Source of the DNA: Huiozyma naganishii CBS 8797
Lineage: Eukaryota; Ascomycota; Saccharomycetes; Saccharomycetales; Saccharomycetaceae
Reading direction: 5' to 3'
Length of the DNA: 64,000 nucleotides
NCBI RefSeq assembly: GCF_000348985.1
Contig: NC_035926.1
Coordinates: 124,001-188,000 of the forward strand
Shown: piece by piece, positions 41,348 through 50,431 of the stretch
Layout of the letters: every line of letters starts with the position of its first letter
Position numbering within the stretch: position 1 is the first letter of the stretch
Made by a program: the position numbers and the translations under genes
Notes under the pieces: model-generated
Told to the model about the DNA's origin: nothing
The model's input: only the letters and a program-made list of their open reading frames with translations
Database searches by the model: none

Positions 41348-41808
41348 ATGGCACGTTCAAGAGGAGGTTCAAGACCCGTTGGGAGATCCCAGCCGCAGAG
41401 ACGTTCTGCTTCGACGATGGCTGCGCCAGCGAGGGCTGCGCCCGTCGCGGCGGCCGCCCCCGCCGCTGCAGGTGCTCCGTCACGGGCCCCCCCGCCTCGG
41501 CCCCAGCACAACCGGGGATGTTTGCGCAGATGGCGTCCACGGCAGCCGGTGTTGCCGTCGGTAGTACAATCGGACACACGCTAGGTGCCGGGCTAACAGG
41601 TATGTTCAGCGGTGGCGGTGACAGTGCAGTGGACACTCCACAGAGCAACGCAGCGGTCCTCGACAACACGGAACAGAACACTGCTCGGTGTGACGTCGAC
41701 GCTAGAAACTTCACCAGGTGTCTTGACGAGAACAACGGGAACTTCCAGATATGCGATTACTATTTGCAGCAATTGAAGGCCTGCCAGGAGGCAGCGAGAC
41801 AGTACTGA
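41348..41808 (+). CDS. MIX17: Twin-CX9C mitochondrial protein Mix17, reading frame broken at a C7 run
   Basis: The N-terminal part, MARSRGGSRPVGRSQPQRRS, matches Mix17 in the frame starting at 41348. The rest (PGMFAQMASTAAGVAVGST, GHTLGAGLTGMFSG, then the CHCH domain with CDVDARNFTRC and CDYYLQQLKAC, ending QEAARQY) continues in the -1 frame to the stop at 41808. The switch must occur in the alanine/proline-rich stretch, most simply at the run of seven C at 41487-41493. One extra base, or a -1 ribosomal slip, would restore about 153 residues (156 in S. cerevisiae). Mix17 is a small intermembrane-space protein imported through Mia40 and linked to respiratory function. Without the shift the first frame ends at 41584 and lacks the CHCH domain. 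Confidence 0.85.
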
Positions 41809-42130
41809 GTCAGCGTAGTGTACACCCAGTATTAATCTATACAAATACGATCCCCCCACCACCCCCATACATATTTATATATATATATTAGCGAGAGAGC
41901 AATGTACTCTCTCGCCCATCCTGTGCATATGCTTAAGCAACCAAGACACAGCCAAGATCAATCCATCAACGTAGTACCACTCGTAGCATCGACTATTGCC
42001 ATCGCAGCATCGTCCACTGCAAGATTCGATCAAATCGTTAAAACTAGTCAACAAATGAAAACACGACGAGTCTCGAGGGACCTCGAACTGTTGGGCCGTG
42101 CTGTGCTGTTGGGACGTTTAAGATAGGGCA
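41809..42130 (+). other. MIX17-AIM34 intergenic region
   Basis: 322 bp with no gene seen. CCCCCCACCACCCCC at about 41851-41865 is followed by a TA run near 41877-41889, probably the MIX17 3' end. The remainder is the AIM34 promoter. Confidence 0.5.
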
Positions 42131-42901
42131 ATGATACACGCTGTACGGCCGCTTGTGAGAGGGACCGCACGGTCGTCCCTGTGGTCGCGGTGTGCGACGC
42201 TGGCGATGCGTCGCCCCGCGAGGTTTGTGAGATTGCTGCATGTTGAGGATGCTGGGGCTGGGCCAGAAATGCACGAGGCACCCGCGATCTACCAGGGGAT
42301 GTCTGTGAAACTGCTGAAGGATGAGTGTCGGTCCCGCGGGCTCAGGGTCTCTGGGAAGAAGTTGGACCTAGTTAACAGGATTGTCGATTTCGAAAGGACC
42401 CAAAGTTTGCAGCACGCGGGTCAAGATAATGAACACGAAAGCCACCAACGGCATATCGATGAGACACATGAGCTACTGAGAGATGCAAGGGAGCATGCAG
42501 AAAAGATAGACGCAGAACTGCGTCTTCTCGAAGTGGCAGCTGAAAAGGCGGAACAGGATGCTGCTGGGGAGAACACGGCGCAACCGGCTACTCCTCTTAC
42601 AGAGGCACAACGGGCTACCTCTTCTGCTGAGACGACTCTCCCCCCATCCCACGTGGAGATATTGAAGAGCCAATTGTCGGAAACCAAGTCGTACGTGGAC
42701 TCATTGGAGGCCAAATACGAGCAAGTCAACAACCAGATAGCAGCACGCGAAACAGCAGAGGAGCAGACCAACAGTGGCCCTAACTCCTCCACGCAGGAGG
42801 ACAAATCGCAATCGCAGAACAGTGTCGGATACGCATTGGTTGCCCTTGGTGGTGCCCTCGGTCTTGGCTGGATCTTCCAACGCAGCGAAAAGCGTACCTG
42901 A
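42131..42901 (+). CDS. AIM34: Mitochondrial SAP-domain protein Aim34
   Basis: 256 residues (198 in S. cerevisiae). An arginine-rich N-terminus (RPLVRGTARSSLWSRCATLAMRR) fits a mitochondrial presequence. A SAP motif follows (MSVKLLKDECRSRGLRVSG, about residues 57-90). A long glutamate-rich coiled coil comes next, and a single membrane segment near the C-terminus (VGYALVALGGALGLGWIF). The molecular role is unknown; loss in S. cerevisiae affects mitochondrial inheritance. The extra length is in the coiled-coil region. It is syntenic with YMR003W. MVP1 (YMR004W), next in S. cerevisiae, is absent. Confidence 0.85.
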   Translation: MIHAVRPLVRGTARSSLWSRCATLAMRRPARFVRLLHVEDAGAGPEMHEAPAIYQGMSVKLLKDECRSRGLRVSGKKLDLVNRIVDFERTQSLQHAGQDNEHESHQRHIDETHELLRDAREHAEKIDAELRLLEVAAEKAEQDAAGENTAQPATPLTEAQRATSSAETTLPPSHVEILKSQLSETKSYVDSLEAKYEQVNNQIAARETAEEQTNSGPNSSTQEDKSQSQNSVGYALVALGGALGLGWIFQRSEKRT

Positions 42902-43499
42902 TACCCGGGCGGATGTGTTGGGTGCGAGTGCCATTGGGACTAGGTCCTCCCACACAACCACTGATTTAGGGTGTACTACCTCCAGGATCCTCTATATCTG
43001 GGATCTACTACACCCAGGATCTACTACATACATGTATATGAACAATTCTAAAAATACCTTGTACTTATCGCGCTTGGTTCAGTGGTCTCCTTAGAAGGAG
43101 AGTACGACATGCAAGTCATCGCTTCCACAATTGTCCTTCCATCGCTACTGGGACACTGCTCTTTCGGTACGTGGATGCTTCACCAGTAATCGTCCAAATA
43201 CCGCTACATATACCCCAAAACGGGCTGCGAAACACCAGGGAAAAACCAGAAGCCTCTACAATCACATTACCATCTCAGATGCCACTACCAACCAGCTCAA
43301 TGGCGCTCCCACTGCACTCCATGGTCCCAACTTGACCTGTGACAAGTCTTCACTGACGCAGTTCTGCAACTGATTACCCGGACATATATCAATAGGATAC
43401 TGTCAAAGAAGAAGATGAAGAAGAAGAACCTCTTGACGTCTTGACGACTGGAACGGTGGACGGGCGGACACTGACTGAGGGTATACGGTCCACAAGAAC
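42902..43499 (+). other. AIM34-TAF4 intergenic region, no gene seen
   Basis: 598 bp in the place where MVP1 lies in S. cerevisiae. No trace of a PX-domain reading frame is visible. A stretch near 43067-43100 (GCGCTTGGTTCAGTGGTCTC) resembles a tRNA A box but has no B box or cloverleaf. Triplet GAA repeats lie near 43410-43428, just upstream of TAF4. Confidence 0.5.
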
Positions 43500-44471
43500 A
43501 TGCCAAACAACAAACGGTCCGATTCGAACCCGAACAATGACGGCGCTGGACCCTCTGGGAAGAAACAGAAGGTCCAGGCGGCAGACTCGCTTGGACTGGC
43601 ATTACCGAAGGTAGACGAAAAGAAGAGCAAGGGCAAGAAGGGCGCGCATGGCTCGGCAAACGGTGCCAGGAACCAAGGTAAAGCACAGACAGATCCCAAT
43701 AAGATGCAGGATGTGTTGTTCTCTGCTGGGGTGGATATTAAAGAGGAGGAGGCACTCCTGCAGACATCGACGAATCTGTCGAAGAAGAAACTCTCGCAGC
43801 AGCGGAACGCGGCTGCAGATGCTGTCATGATGCCTCCTCATCAGCCATTTTTACACCCGGACCAAGTTCTCGCTACGATGCGGAAAGCGAGCAAAGACGC
43901 GCAGTTCAACTCGAACTTCATTTCGAGTTCGAACAAGAAGGCGGACGTTCTCGCTGTTGTGTCCAGTGCATGCGAGTACTATATGAGGGATATTGTGACA
44001 AATGCGCTGGTGATATCGCGACACAGGCGGCGCGGGGTGCAACTTAACACGGGGAGGAGAAGCGAAGTCTCAATAGCGCTCAAAAGTATCGCGTTGACCC
44101 AGAGGAAAGAGGAGGAGAAGAGGTTGAAGAAACGGATTGCGCTTGGGTTGGAGAAGGAAGATGTCGACACACAGGTCAACTCAGAGGAAACACTGCATCG
44201 TGCATCGAACCTCACGGCGACGCTAAGGGCAGGGACGAAGAAACAGTACGGATGGCTCACATCCTCCGTTGCCAAACCCACTTCGTCGATGACGAAATCG
44301 ATGGGTAAAGTAGCGAACGATATAAACTCTCGTGGCGATAACGGTCTGAAATTCAGAGAGGCCCGTGAGGAACCGGGCATTGTCATGAGAGATCTCCTTT
44401 TTGCATTGGAAAACAGACGAATGGGCGTGAATAATGCCATCACGAAGGGGTATGCCAAGATAAGAGATTGA
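43500..44471 (+). CDS. TAF4: TFIID subunit Taf4
   Basis: 323 residues (388 in S. cerevisiae). Taf4 pairs with Taf12 through a histone fold and is part of the TFIID core. After a basic, low-complexity N-terminus, the conserved region includes KMQDVLFSAGVDIKEEEALL, the H2A-like part, VLAVVSSACEYYMRDIVTNAL, a highly charged helix (TQRKEEEKRLKKRIALGLEKE), and the conserved C-terminal DLLFALENRRMGVNNAITKGYAKIRD. It is syntenic with YMR005W and converges with the phospholipase B gene. The shorter length comes from the linker regions. Confidence 0.9.
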   Translation: MPNNKRSDSNPNNDGAGPSGKKQKVQAADSLGLALPKVDEKKSKGKKGAHGSANGARNQGKAQTDPNKMQDVLFSAGVDIKEEEALLQTSTNLSKKKLSQQRNAAADAVMMPPHQPFLHPDQVLATMRKASKDAQFNSNFISSSNKKADVLAVVSSACEYYMRDIVTNALVISRHRRRGVQLNTGRRSEVSIALKSIALTQRKEEEKRLKKRIALGLEKEDVDTQVNSEETLHRASNLTATLRAGTKKQYGWLTSSVAKPTSSMTKSMGKVANDINSRGDNGLKFREAREEPGIVMRDLLFALENRRMGVNNAITKGYAKIRD

Positions 44472-44727
44472 TCATAGTAATTCAGTCCCCGGGTCCTGGG
44501 TTCTGGGGCTGTTCCCTTTCATTATCTTTTCGAGCAGGAGCAATAAACGGGAGAAACAACAACAACCGGAAGGTTTGCCATCCCCGTATACAAGACGTCT
44601 TTTACTCGATTTGACACCGTTTGTAACAAGTACATTATAATTCAATTGGAAAAAAAGGCCTTGACGAAACCATAAGCGGAAACTAACTACATATACGTAT
44701 ATTTAAGTATATAAAAACGTTCCATGA

Positions 44728-46716
44728 TCAAATGAACCCAATAACAGAACCCAACATCGCCACAAGTGTGATCAAACGGCCCGAGACAGAGTCCACATTG
44801 ACCGCGTTAGCAGCGTTCTTTCTTACTTTGGATTTTGACGAGACGGAACCAGTGGACGAAGCGACCACAGAGCTGGCGTCGGCGGACGCAGTACTTAGTG
44901 CAGAAGCCAACTGGGACGACTGGACCTCAGCAGCGTCGGAAACGCCCAACGCTGGCTCGTTAGAAATGGTACCGTTCCAACAGTAGTTCGTGAAACAAGT
45001 CTCACACTCACTTGGTAAAGTGTAGTTCAAGGATTGTTGCTTACGTCTCATGATGGCACACCCGATACAGCCCAAGAAGTCCTGATCGTCTGTGAAATTC
45101 CCCCTTGTTGCAGACTCGAATCCGTTTTGGATCATACCGTAACGTTCCCTGGCAGAGTACGACATCTTGAAAGTGGACTGGTTCCCGTTGAAGGAGTGTC
45201 TTGCGTTTGGAATGTAAACGACAAGAGGTGGGACGTATTCCAAGTCGGTCAAGTTACGAGCGTCGCAACCGAAGAAAGTTGGTTTCTCATTCAACCCCAG
45301 GTTGACGAAAGTGTTCACGTCAGGGACGTATGGGAATGCGGTGTCCTTACCCTGGGCACCGAATTGACGTTGGTACGTGTGCACTAGGGAGTTACCGTCT
45401 GGCCAGGACAGGTTCGTGTCCGCGGAGTTGTCCAATGCGAAGACGACGTCCAGATCACGCTGCTCTTGGATCAATGGGTACAGTGGGATGTTTTCGTCGT
45501 CCTCACCACCGTCAACGAGGAACAGGTACTCGGAGTCAGAAATACTGGTGGAGGCATTCCCCATTTGGAACTTGGCGTCCTTGAATGGGTTTGGTGCGTA
45601 GATGGCGATATCGTTGTAATCCTCAGATAGGTCTGTTAGGAAGTGGGTGGCCAATTGCGTGATGAATTTGGGGAGACCAGTGCCGTTGATTCTCAGCAAG
45701 AACTGGTTGAACAGAGTTGACGAAGTGCCCATAATGAACCCGGTGTTGTCAAACCCGGCAACACACTGGCCCTTGTTCACTGGCTTACCCTCGGACACAT
45801 TTGTACCCAGGTACTTGACGTCTGTGAAACTGTTCACCGTTGGATCCCACGACCCCATTTCAAATGGGTTGAACTCGAACAGGGTAGCGTTGAGGTCGAT
45901 GACGTGCGAGCCCGGGTATCTCCCATCTGCAATGGAAATCGGGAACGGCATCTCCGCATTCTTGAACACCTCGGCGTCCCTCAAAGTGGACCAAGTGTAC
46001 GCTTCACCACCGCGGTAAAGACTAGGGAAGAAATTGTACGACAACGCACGACCCCAGACATCGGCCAAAGAGATATTGAACCCTGCGTCCTGCTTGGCGT
46101 TGACGGCGTCCGAGATGTGGTCCCAGCGGGACCCGGACTTAAAGATGTTAATCCCACCAGGGTTGATGATGGAGTGGTCGATGTCCCAGATGGAGTCGTC
46201 CACGGTGAAGTTGTCCACGATCGTCTGCACGGAGGTCCAGTTATTCCACGCCAGCGTACCAGTCAACCAGTTACCACCGGACAGACCAGCCAAGTAGGTG
46301 GCACTCTGCAGCAGCCCGCCGAGCCCGTTCTCGTTCGCACCACGGGTCCTGTTGTCCATGGCAGCGAGCATACCAGCACCGCTCAGCATGGCCCTGTACC
46401 CACCCCCAGAACAGGCAATCCCGATCTTGGGGACGTTGCGTCCCGAGGACGAGTTAAACAGCTGCCCAAGCAGCGAGTCATCCGAAAAGTTCGCGGTCGA
46501 CCGCTGCAAGAACTCGAGCAAAGCGGGCCTCGTGACGTTGTTCCGCACACTCAACCACTCCCTCTCGTCCTGAGACAGGGTGTGCGACGCGTTTCTGATC
46601 AGATTGATGTCATCGTCACAGGTCACATTCCCGGGCACGTAGCTATCAGTGGGGGACCAAGCGGAGGCCCCTGAAGCAACAGCCACCAAAAGAGCCAATT
46701 CTCTAGCAGCCAGCAT
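44728..46716 (-). CDS. PLB1: Phospholipase B, secreted/GPI-anchored (PLB1/PLB2 locus)
   Basis: 662 residues (664 in S. cerevisiae Plb1). It removes both acyl chains from phospholipids and has lysophospholipase-transacylase activity at the cell surface. A signal peptide (about 1-19, ending ASA) is followed by the catalytic region of the cPLA2/PLB family: [13 protein letters not shown] (oxyanion Arg), GLSGGNW with Ser146 as nucleophile, and [11 protein letters not shown] with the catalytic Asp. There are many NxS/T sites and a serine-rich tail with a terminal hydrophobic segment ([15 protein letters not shown]) that fits GPI attachment. In S. cerevisiae PLB2 (YMR006C) and PLB1 (YMR008C) are tandem; here there is a single gene, so the symbol is not decisive. 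Confidence 0.9.
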   Translation of the reverse strand: MLAARELALLVAVASGASAWSPTDSYVPGNVTCDDDINLIRNASHTLSQDEREWLSVRNNVTRPALLEFLQRSTANFSDDSLLGQLFNSSSGRNVPKIGIACSGGGYRAMLSGAGMLAAMDNRTRGANENGLGGLLQSATYLAGLSGGNWLTGTLAWNNWTSVQTIVDNFTVDDSIWDIDHSIINPGGINIFKSGSRWDHISDAVNAKQDAGFNISLADVWGRALSYNFFPSLYRGGEAYTWSTLRDAEVFKNAEMPFPISIADGRYPGSHVIDLNATLFEFNPFEMGSWDPTVNSFTDVKYLGTNVSEGKPVNKGQCVAGFDNTGFIMGTSSTLFNQFLLRINGTGLPKFITQLATHFLTDLSEDYNDIAIYAPNPFKDAKFQMGNASTSISDSEYLFLVDGGEDDENIPLYPLIQEQRDLDVVFALDNSADTNLSWPDGNSLVHTYQRQFGAQGKDTAFPYVPDVNTFVNLGLNEKPTFFGCDARNLTDLEYVPPLVVYIPNARHSFNGNQSTFKMSYSARERYGMIQNGFESATRGNFTDDQDFLGCIGCAIMRRKQQSLNYTLPSECETCFTNYCWNGTISNEPALGVSDAAEVQSSQLASALSTASADASSVVASSTGSVSSKSKVRKNAANAVNVDSVSGRLITLVAMLGSVIGFI

Positions 46717-47074
46717 TTATAAGATGCAAACGAGATCAAAGAAACAGCAAAAGAAGAGCAGCTAAAATGTATATAGACTAACCTTAGTCAATAAACCGTT
46801 CACCAACCTTCAAACAAACGTTACGCTCCCGTCTCCAGCAACTACAACCACTTCCATTAAACTTCTCCTATACGATCAACCTCTAAAACCATGTATATAT
46901 ATATATTTATATATTTTATCCATAAAGGGCCTGTTTAACAAATTCTCAGAAGGTCCCGCAGAAGGCGCTGCATCGGACAAGAAAATGACGCACAGCAGCA
47001 GCCTCCACCGTCCAACACCCGCTGCCGATGAGGATGGACACTTCGAGGTGTCGCATCTATTAGCACTCGTCGGG
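46717..47074 (-). promoter_or_regulatory. Phospholipase B promoter and RRN11 3' flank
   Basis: 358 bp between the PLB start and the RRN11 stop, both on the minus strand. TA-rich DNA at 46892-46918 may serve as RRN11 polyadenylation signal or PLB TATA element. No gene is seen. Confidence 0.45.
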
Positions 47075-48535
47075 TTACAAAAAGTTGTCCGAGAGTGGCT
47101 GTGTGTCGAGCGCCTGTAGGAAGGAATTGTCCTCCTCTATAGGGAATGCGTCGATGTCTGCCTGATCTTCGGCCAGTTCCGTGTCCCCGAGGCCGTAGTT
47201 CTCGTAGTGGGCAGGGCTTGAAGGTTGGTCCCTTGGTGTGCTCTGCGCCGTGAGCCGCTTCTCTATTTGCTGTAGCTGTCTTTTGATGTATCCCGTCGGG
47301 AGTTCCCAGTACGCATGCGCCCGGTGTCTTGCCTGGTCGGACTTCTCCTCCGCGGTGTGCAAAGTCTTCTGGCATCGGGTGATGCTCTGAACAACCTCGT
47401 TGCGCCGCAAGTCCATGGTCGACGAGGAGAACGCATGCACGTTGTGCGTTAAGTCGCTGTGGATGTTCCTCGAGAGGATGTCTGCCTTGACAAAGTAACA
47501 CGAACAATAGATGAACCACACCTCGCTGTCGTCCATGTACGGCGGGGTCAACAGGAGCTCCGAGGTTTTGTCCGTGAGAAGCTCCAAAGGTTCGAGCGTC
47601 GTCGGGGCGCCCTCTTGTGCTTGCTCGGTCGCTGCCCTCAAAGACAACCATAGCCACGTCGTCGTGTACTGTGCCGTGTGAGTGCGCGAACCGGACCGGA
47701 ACGCGGGTGGAAGCCTGTGGTTGACGTTCTGGATGAACCTGTGCTTGTTCGAGTACACGCTGTGCATCCACTCGAGAAAGTCAATGGCGGTTGTCGAGTC
47801 CCGGCGAGCAAGGATTGCGACACCTAGGTTCCACACAGCTCTGATGTCAACCCGGGGCATACGAATCAGCAGTGCAAACACTTTGTACGCCAGGTTCCAG
47901 TTCTCGGTGGAGATGTGCCGGTGCAACAAGGTCACGAGCAACTGAATATGCTTGTTCTCAAAATGCGTTGTTTCGTCGCCTCTGGACACCACATCGTAGC
48001 CATCTATCTCAGCGGAAAACTCGCTCGAGCGCACCCTTGACACATGCAGCAAGGGCACCTCCATCTTCCGTTTGGCCCTCCTCTCAATCGTTTGAAGTCT
48101 GTTGTAAGACACAAACTGCCGCTGGATGGGGACTTTCCTCCTTTCAGTCGCAACGTGCCACACTTCGTACAAGTCCTCCGGCTTCTCGTGGTTCTTGAAA
48201 TACTTGCGCTCCTCATGCCCTATCTCCTCCTCCTCCTTCTCTGGCAAATCCCCCACCTCGTCCTGCGCTTCACTGGAGTCTGACTCAAAGCCATGTTCTT
48301 CTCGATCACGCAAATCATAGAGTCTCCTCTTTCTCCCTCTACACACTCTAGACCTGCTTTCGTGGTCATCCAACTCCGTGTGCGAGCTCTCGGGAGTCAG
48401 TTGTCCATTTTCATCGTGGATTTTGATCCGTTTGTACTGGTTCTTGATCTCGTTACGGTACCGGTATCGCAATTTCTTTCTAACAAGACTCTGCGACTCA
48501 GAAAACGACCCGAGAAGCACCGGTAATTCAAACAT
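47075..48535 (-). CDS. RRN11: RNA polymerase I core factor subunit Rrn11
   Basis: 486 residues from MFELPV (507 in S. cerevisiae, which starts MFEVPI). With Rrn6 and Rrn7 it forms the core factor that recruits Pol I to the rDNA promoter. Conserved stretches: RKLRYRYxNEI-like N-terminus, KYFKNHEKPEDLYEVW, RKMEVPLLH, NWNLAYKVFALLIRMP, SKxRFxQNxNxR-like, FRSGSRTHTA and LLTPPYMDDSEVWFIYCSC. These TPR-like repeats make up most of the protein. The frame extends 34 codons upstream through the promoter, but the homology begins at 48535. In S. cerevisiae (YML043C) it is not beside PLB2. Confidence 0.93.
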   Translation of the reverse strand: MFELPVLLGSFSESQSLVRKKLRYRYRNEIKNQYKRIKIHDENGQLTPESSHTELDDHESRSRVCRGRKRRLYDLRDREEHGFESDSSEAQDEVGDLPEKEEEEIGHEERKYFKNHEKPEDLYEVWHVATERRKVPIQRQFVSYNRLQTIERRAKRKMEVPLLHVSRVRSSEFSAEIDGYDVVSRGDETTHFENKHIQLLVTLLHRHISTENWNLAYKVFALLIRMPRVDIRAVWNLGVAILARRDSTTAIDFLEWMHSVYSNKHRFIQNVNHRLPPAFRSGSRTHTAQYTTTWLWLSLRAATEQAQEGAPTTLEPLELLTDKTSELLLTPPYMDDSEVWFIYCSCYFVKADILSRNIHSDLTHNVHAFSSSTMDLRRNEVVQSITRCQKTLHTAEEKSDQARHRAHAYWELPTGYIKRQLQQIEKRLTAQSTPRDQPSSPAHYENYGLGDTELAEDQADIDAFPIEEDNSFLQALDTQPLSDNFL

Positions 48536-49106
48536 TGAGCGTGGTACACAGCCGCTGGAGACCCTTTCACTGTACTTTGCTTGTCGCCGATGCGATGCGA
48601 TGCGATGAGGTGAACAAAGATTTTTCATTTTCTGCAATTTTTTGTTTGTTTGTTAATCACCCTTCATAGTATTCACTGAAGACAGGGACAGAGTCCGCGA
48701 TGAATGGTGTCTGGAGTCGTACCATCGCCTCGCACATGTGATACTTCTATAAGTGGGACTGTGAGTAGCTACTATTCACTCCCACAGCTTCTTTCTTTGA
48801 TTTTGGGACGTATGGTTACAGTATTCAGGTACAAGTTTAACAAGGGTAAGGCCAATCCCCTTCCATTTCTAGATCACAAGACGATCATTCTTTAACACTT
48901 GTGTTAATCGAGACATAAGCGTGTTGGTCAATTCAATGATTAACCGAGAAAGTGCTGTCGTTTCATGTTACATATGTTCTTTTGAACGTTTAAGTTCCCT
49001 CAACTAAAAAGACCAGTACTTCCCGTTAATACAGAGGTGGATCACAACTCCTAACTCCACAGGATGCTTCATTGCATGGAAGTTTGAGCGATTAGCCAAA
49101 AAAAGA
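48536..49106 (-). promoter_or_regulatory. RRN11 promoter with PAC motif fused to a GCGAT tandem repeat
   Basis: 571 bp. Plus-strand bases 48586-48610 carry GCGAT repeated three times, running into GCGATGAG (48602-48609), a perfect PAC core about 70 bp upstream of the RRN11 start. An RRPE-like word (on the minus strand TGAAAAATCTTT) follows at about 48618-48629. The rest, up to the tRNA, holds no supported gene. A TTAACAC/GTGTTAA inverted repeat with a 2-bp spacer lies at 48892-48907. Confidence 0.65.
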
Positions 49107-49178
49107 CTCCGCGACGGGGAATTGAACCCCGATCTGGCACGCGACAAGCGCCCATTCTAACCATTAAACTATCGCGGA
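49107..49178 (-). tRNA. tRNA-Asp(GTC), copy 1
   Basis: 72-nt cloverleaf on the minus strand, identical to the copy at 58582-58653. Acceptor stem TCCGCGA/TCGCGGA with discriminator G, A box TAGTTTAATGG, B box GGTTCAATTCC, anticodon GTC in CTTGTCGC. A T-run (CTTTTTTTGG) follows as terminator. It lies 15-19 bp from the target-site duplication of the adjacent LTR. Confidence 0.97.
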
Positions 49179-49197
49179 AATCGATGATGTATTGCTT

Positions 49198-49613
49198 TGT
49201 AAGATAGCATTTTGAGTAAGCTCTAAGTTATATAAGAGTCTAAACAGTGATCAATTGTTTGTCCTCTCTACATAAGGAATATATAGAAAGAGAATATATA
49301 AAGGAAGCGAGACAAGGATTCCAATGACTGGAATCTGTGGCCTTTATATAATAATTGGTGAAGCTGGATCAGACCGCATTAGCTTGGGTCTGTCCGTTCG
49401 TTATATGTACATTGCGTGTTGCGTGTTGTATGTTGCGTGTTGCATGTTGCGTGTTGCATGTTGCACATTGTTTGTCGCTAAGGGTTGCCTTGTGGAAAGG
49501 GCTTGTTGGTTTGTGTCTGAGAACTGTGAAACTGTGAGAGTTCGTGGTGAGAGCTGGGTCTCGTGATTGAGAGCTGGGTCTCGTGATTGGAACTGTGTGA
49601 GTTCCATATTACA
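49198..49613 (-). mobile_element. Solo LTR, copy 1, Ty3/sigma-type position upstream of tRNA-Asp
   Basis: 416 bp with TGTAA...TTACA ends. It is the reverse complement of the LTR at 58146-58562, with only two substitutions and one single-base indel. The flanking 5-mers are TGCTT (49193-49197) and TGTTT (49614-49618), a target duplication with one mismatch. The inner end is 19 bp upstream of the tRNA 5' end. No gag or pol lies beside it. Strand is given relative to copy 2. The LTR contains a (CAACAYG)n minisatellite and a duplicated 20-bp unit. Confidence 0.88.
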
Positions 49614-49918
49614 TGTTTAAGGTTCGAAGAAGAGAGATAAACCTCGATTTTAACACTAAAATACGGTATAAGGGCTTTCTGGAGGCAGGCGAGCTATTAT
49701 GACAATTAAGGATGGAACATTGATCAAAGATACCGAATCAGGGCATATCCGGATACAGAATGCACTCCGCAAGAAAGAATGACCCAGGAACGGTGGAAAA
49801 CAAAAACAGGCACTCCCAGATAACGGAAGGTGCTGTCAAAAATGACAGGCCACATACCACGAACTATAGTAACGCCGATCACACTAAGATCTATAAAGAA
49901 CTATCGCGATCCAATCAA
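49614..49918 (+). pseudogene. Relic of an unidentified repeated, formerly coding element, copy 1
   Basis: Two blocks match the relic at 57979-58145 in direct orientation. 49621-49660 reads RRREINLDFN, and 49860-49912 reads RTIVTPITLRSIKNYRDP in a different frame. The DNA between the blocks has no counterpart in copy 2. In the second block three of the six differences are silent in this frame. No known family was recognised. It starts at the outer edge of LTR copy 1. Confidence 0.55.
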
Positions 49919-50431
49919 TACAATGAACGGTTTATTTCGTGGGGTTCCAGATTCCGCAAAATTAGCAACGTGCGCCATGTCAAAAGCACCTTGTGACTCA
50001 GTATACTGCACCGTTCTGACCATTTCCGAACACATCTCTCTTGTAGAGCGATTCCTCCCACCAAAAAAATGGCATTACCGAGTTCCCCAAGAAAATAAAA
50101 ACATAAACAGCACGTACGAGAAGAATCAAATTGAAACCATTCAGGAACATCCTCAAATTGTAACACTCCCGCACGTCCATGATCCACTTCAACTTCATAA
50201 CTGTAGTGTAAACATATAACCTTTTTTTTATGTATATTATCCTTTATATAATTGCGAGGACACGAGGGTCCGTTATATTTATATATGTGTATGAACTATC
50301 GTTATGGATATTGGTATTTTTATTGTAGAGCACTGCGACAAGTATCGGACAGATGTATTCGGTAAGATAAAAGCGAAAAAAAAAAAGACAATAAAGGAGC
50401 GAGGTAGCGGTTGGGCCGTCACTTTGCGGGA
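49919..50431 (-). other. Gap between relic copy 1 and PRB1
   Basis: 513 bp with no supported gene. A plus-strand frame of about 100 codons continues from the relic block to 50219 but shows no features. TA-rich DNA near 50228-50290 is a likely PRB1 3' end. Confidence 0.45.

Noticed and set aside
40923..41735. 270-codon minus-strand frame opposite TOP1/MIX17
   Set aside because: Runs antisense through two conserved genes and shows no domain.
43067..43140. tRNA-like sequence between AIM34 and TAF4
   Set aside because: Only an A-box-like stretch; no B box, no acceptor stem pairing.
43519..43528. Reverse-strand B-box GATTCGAACC
   Set aside because: It lies inside the TAF4 coding region and no cloverleaf can be drawn around it.
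45904..46674. 256-codon plus-strand frame opposite the phospholipase B gene
   Set aside because: Shadow frame of a GC-rich gene; no family features and non-ATG start.
49410..49465. CRISPR-like or telomere-like short repeats
   Set aside because: The TGTTGCG-type ladder is an internal minisatellite of the LTR, found identically in the other LTR copy; a eukaryotic nuclear context excludes CRISPR.
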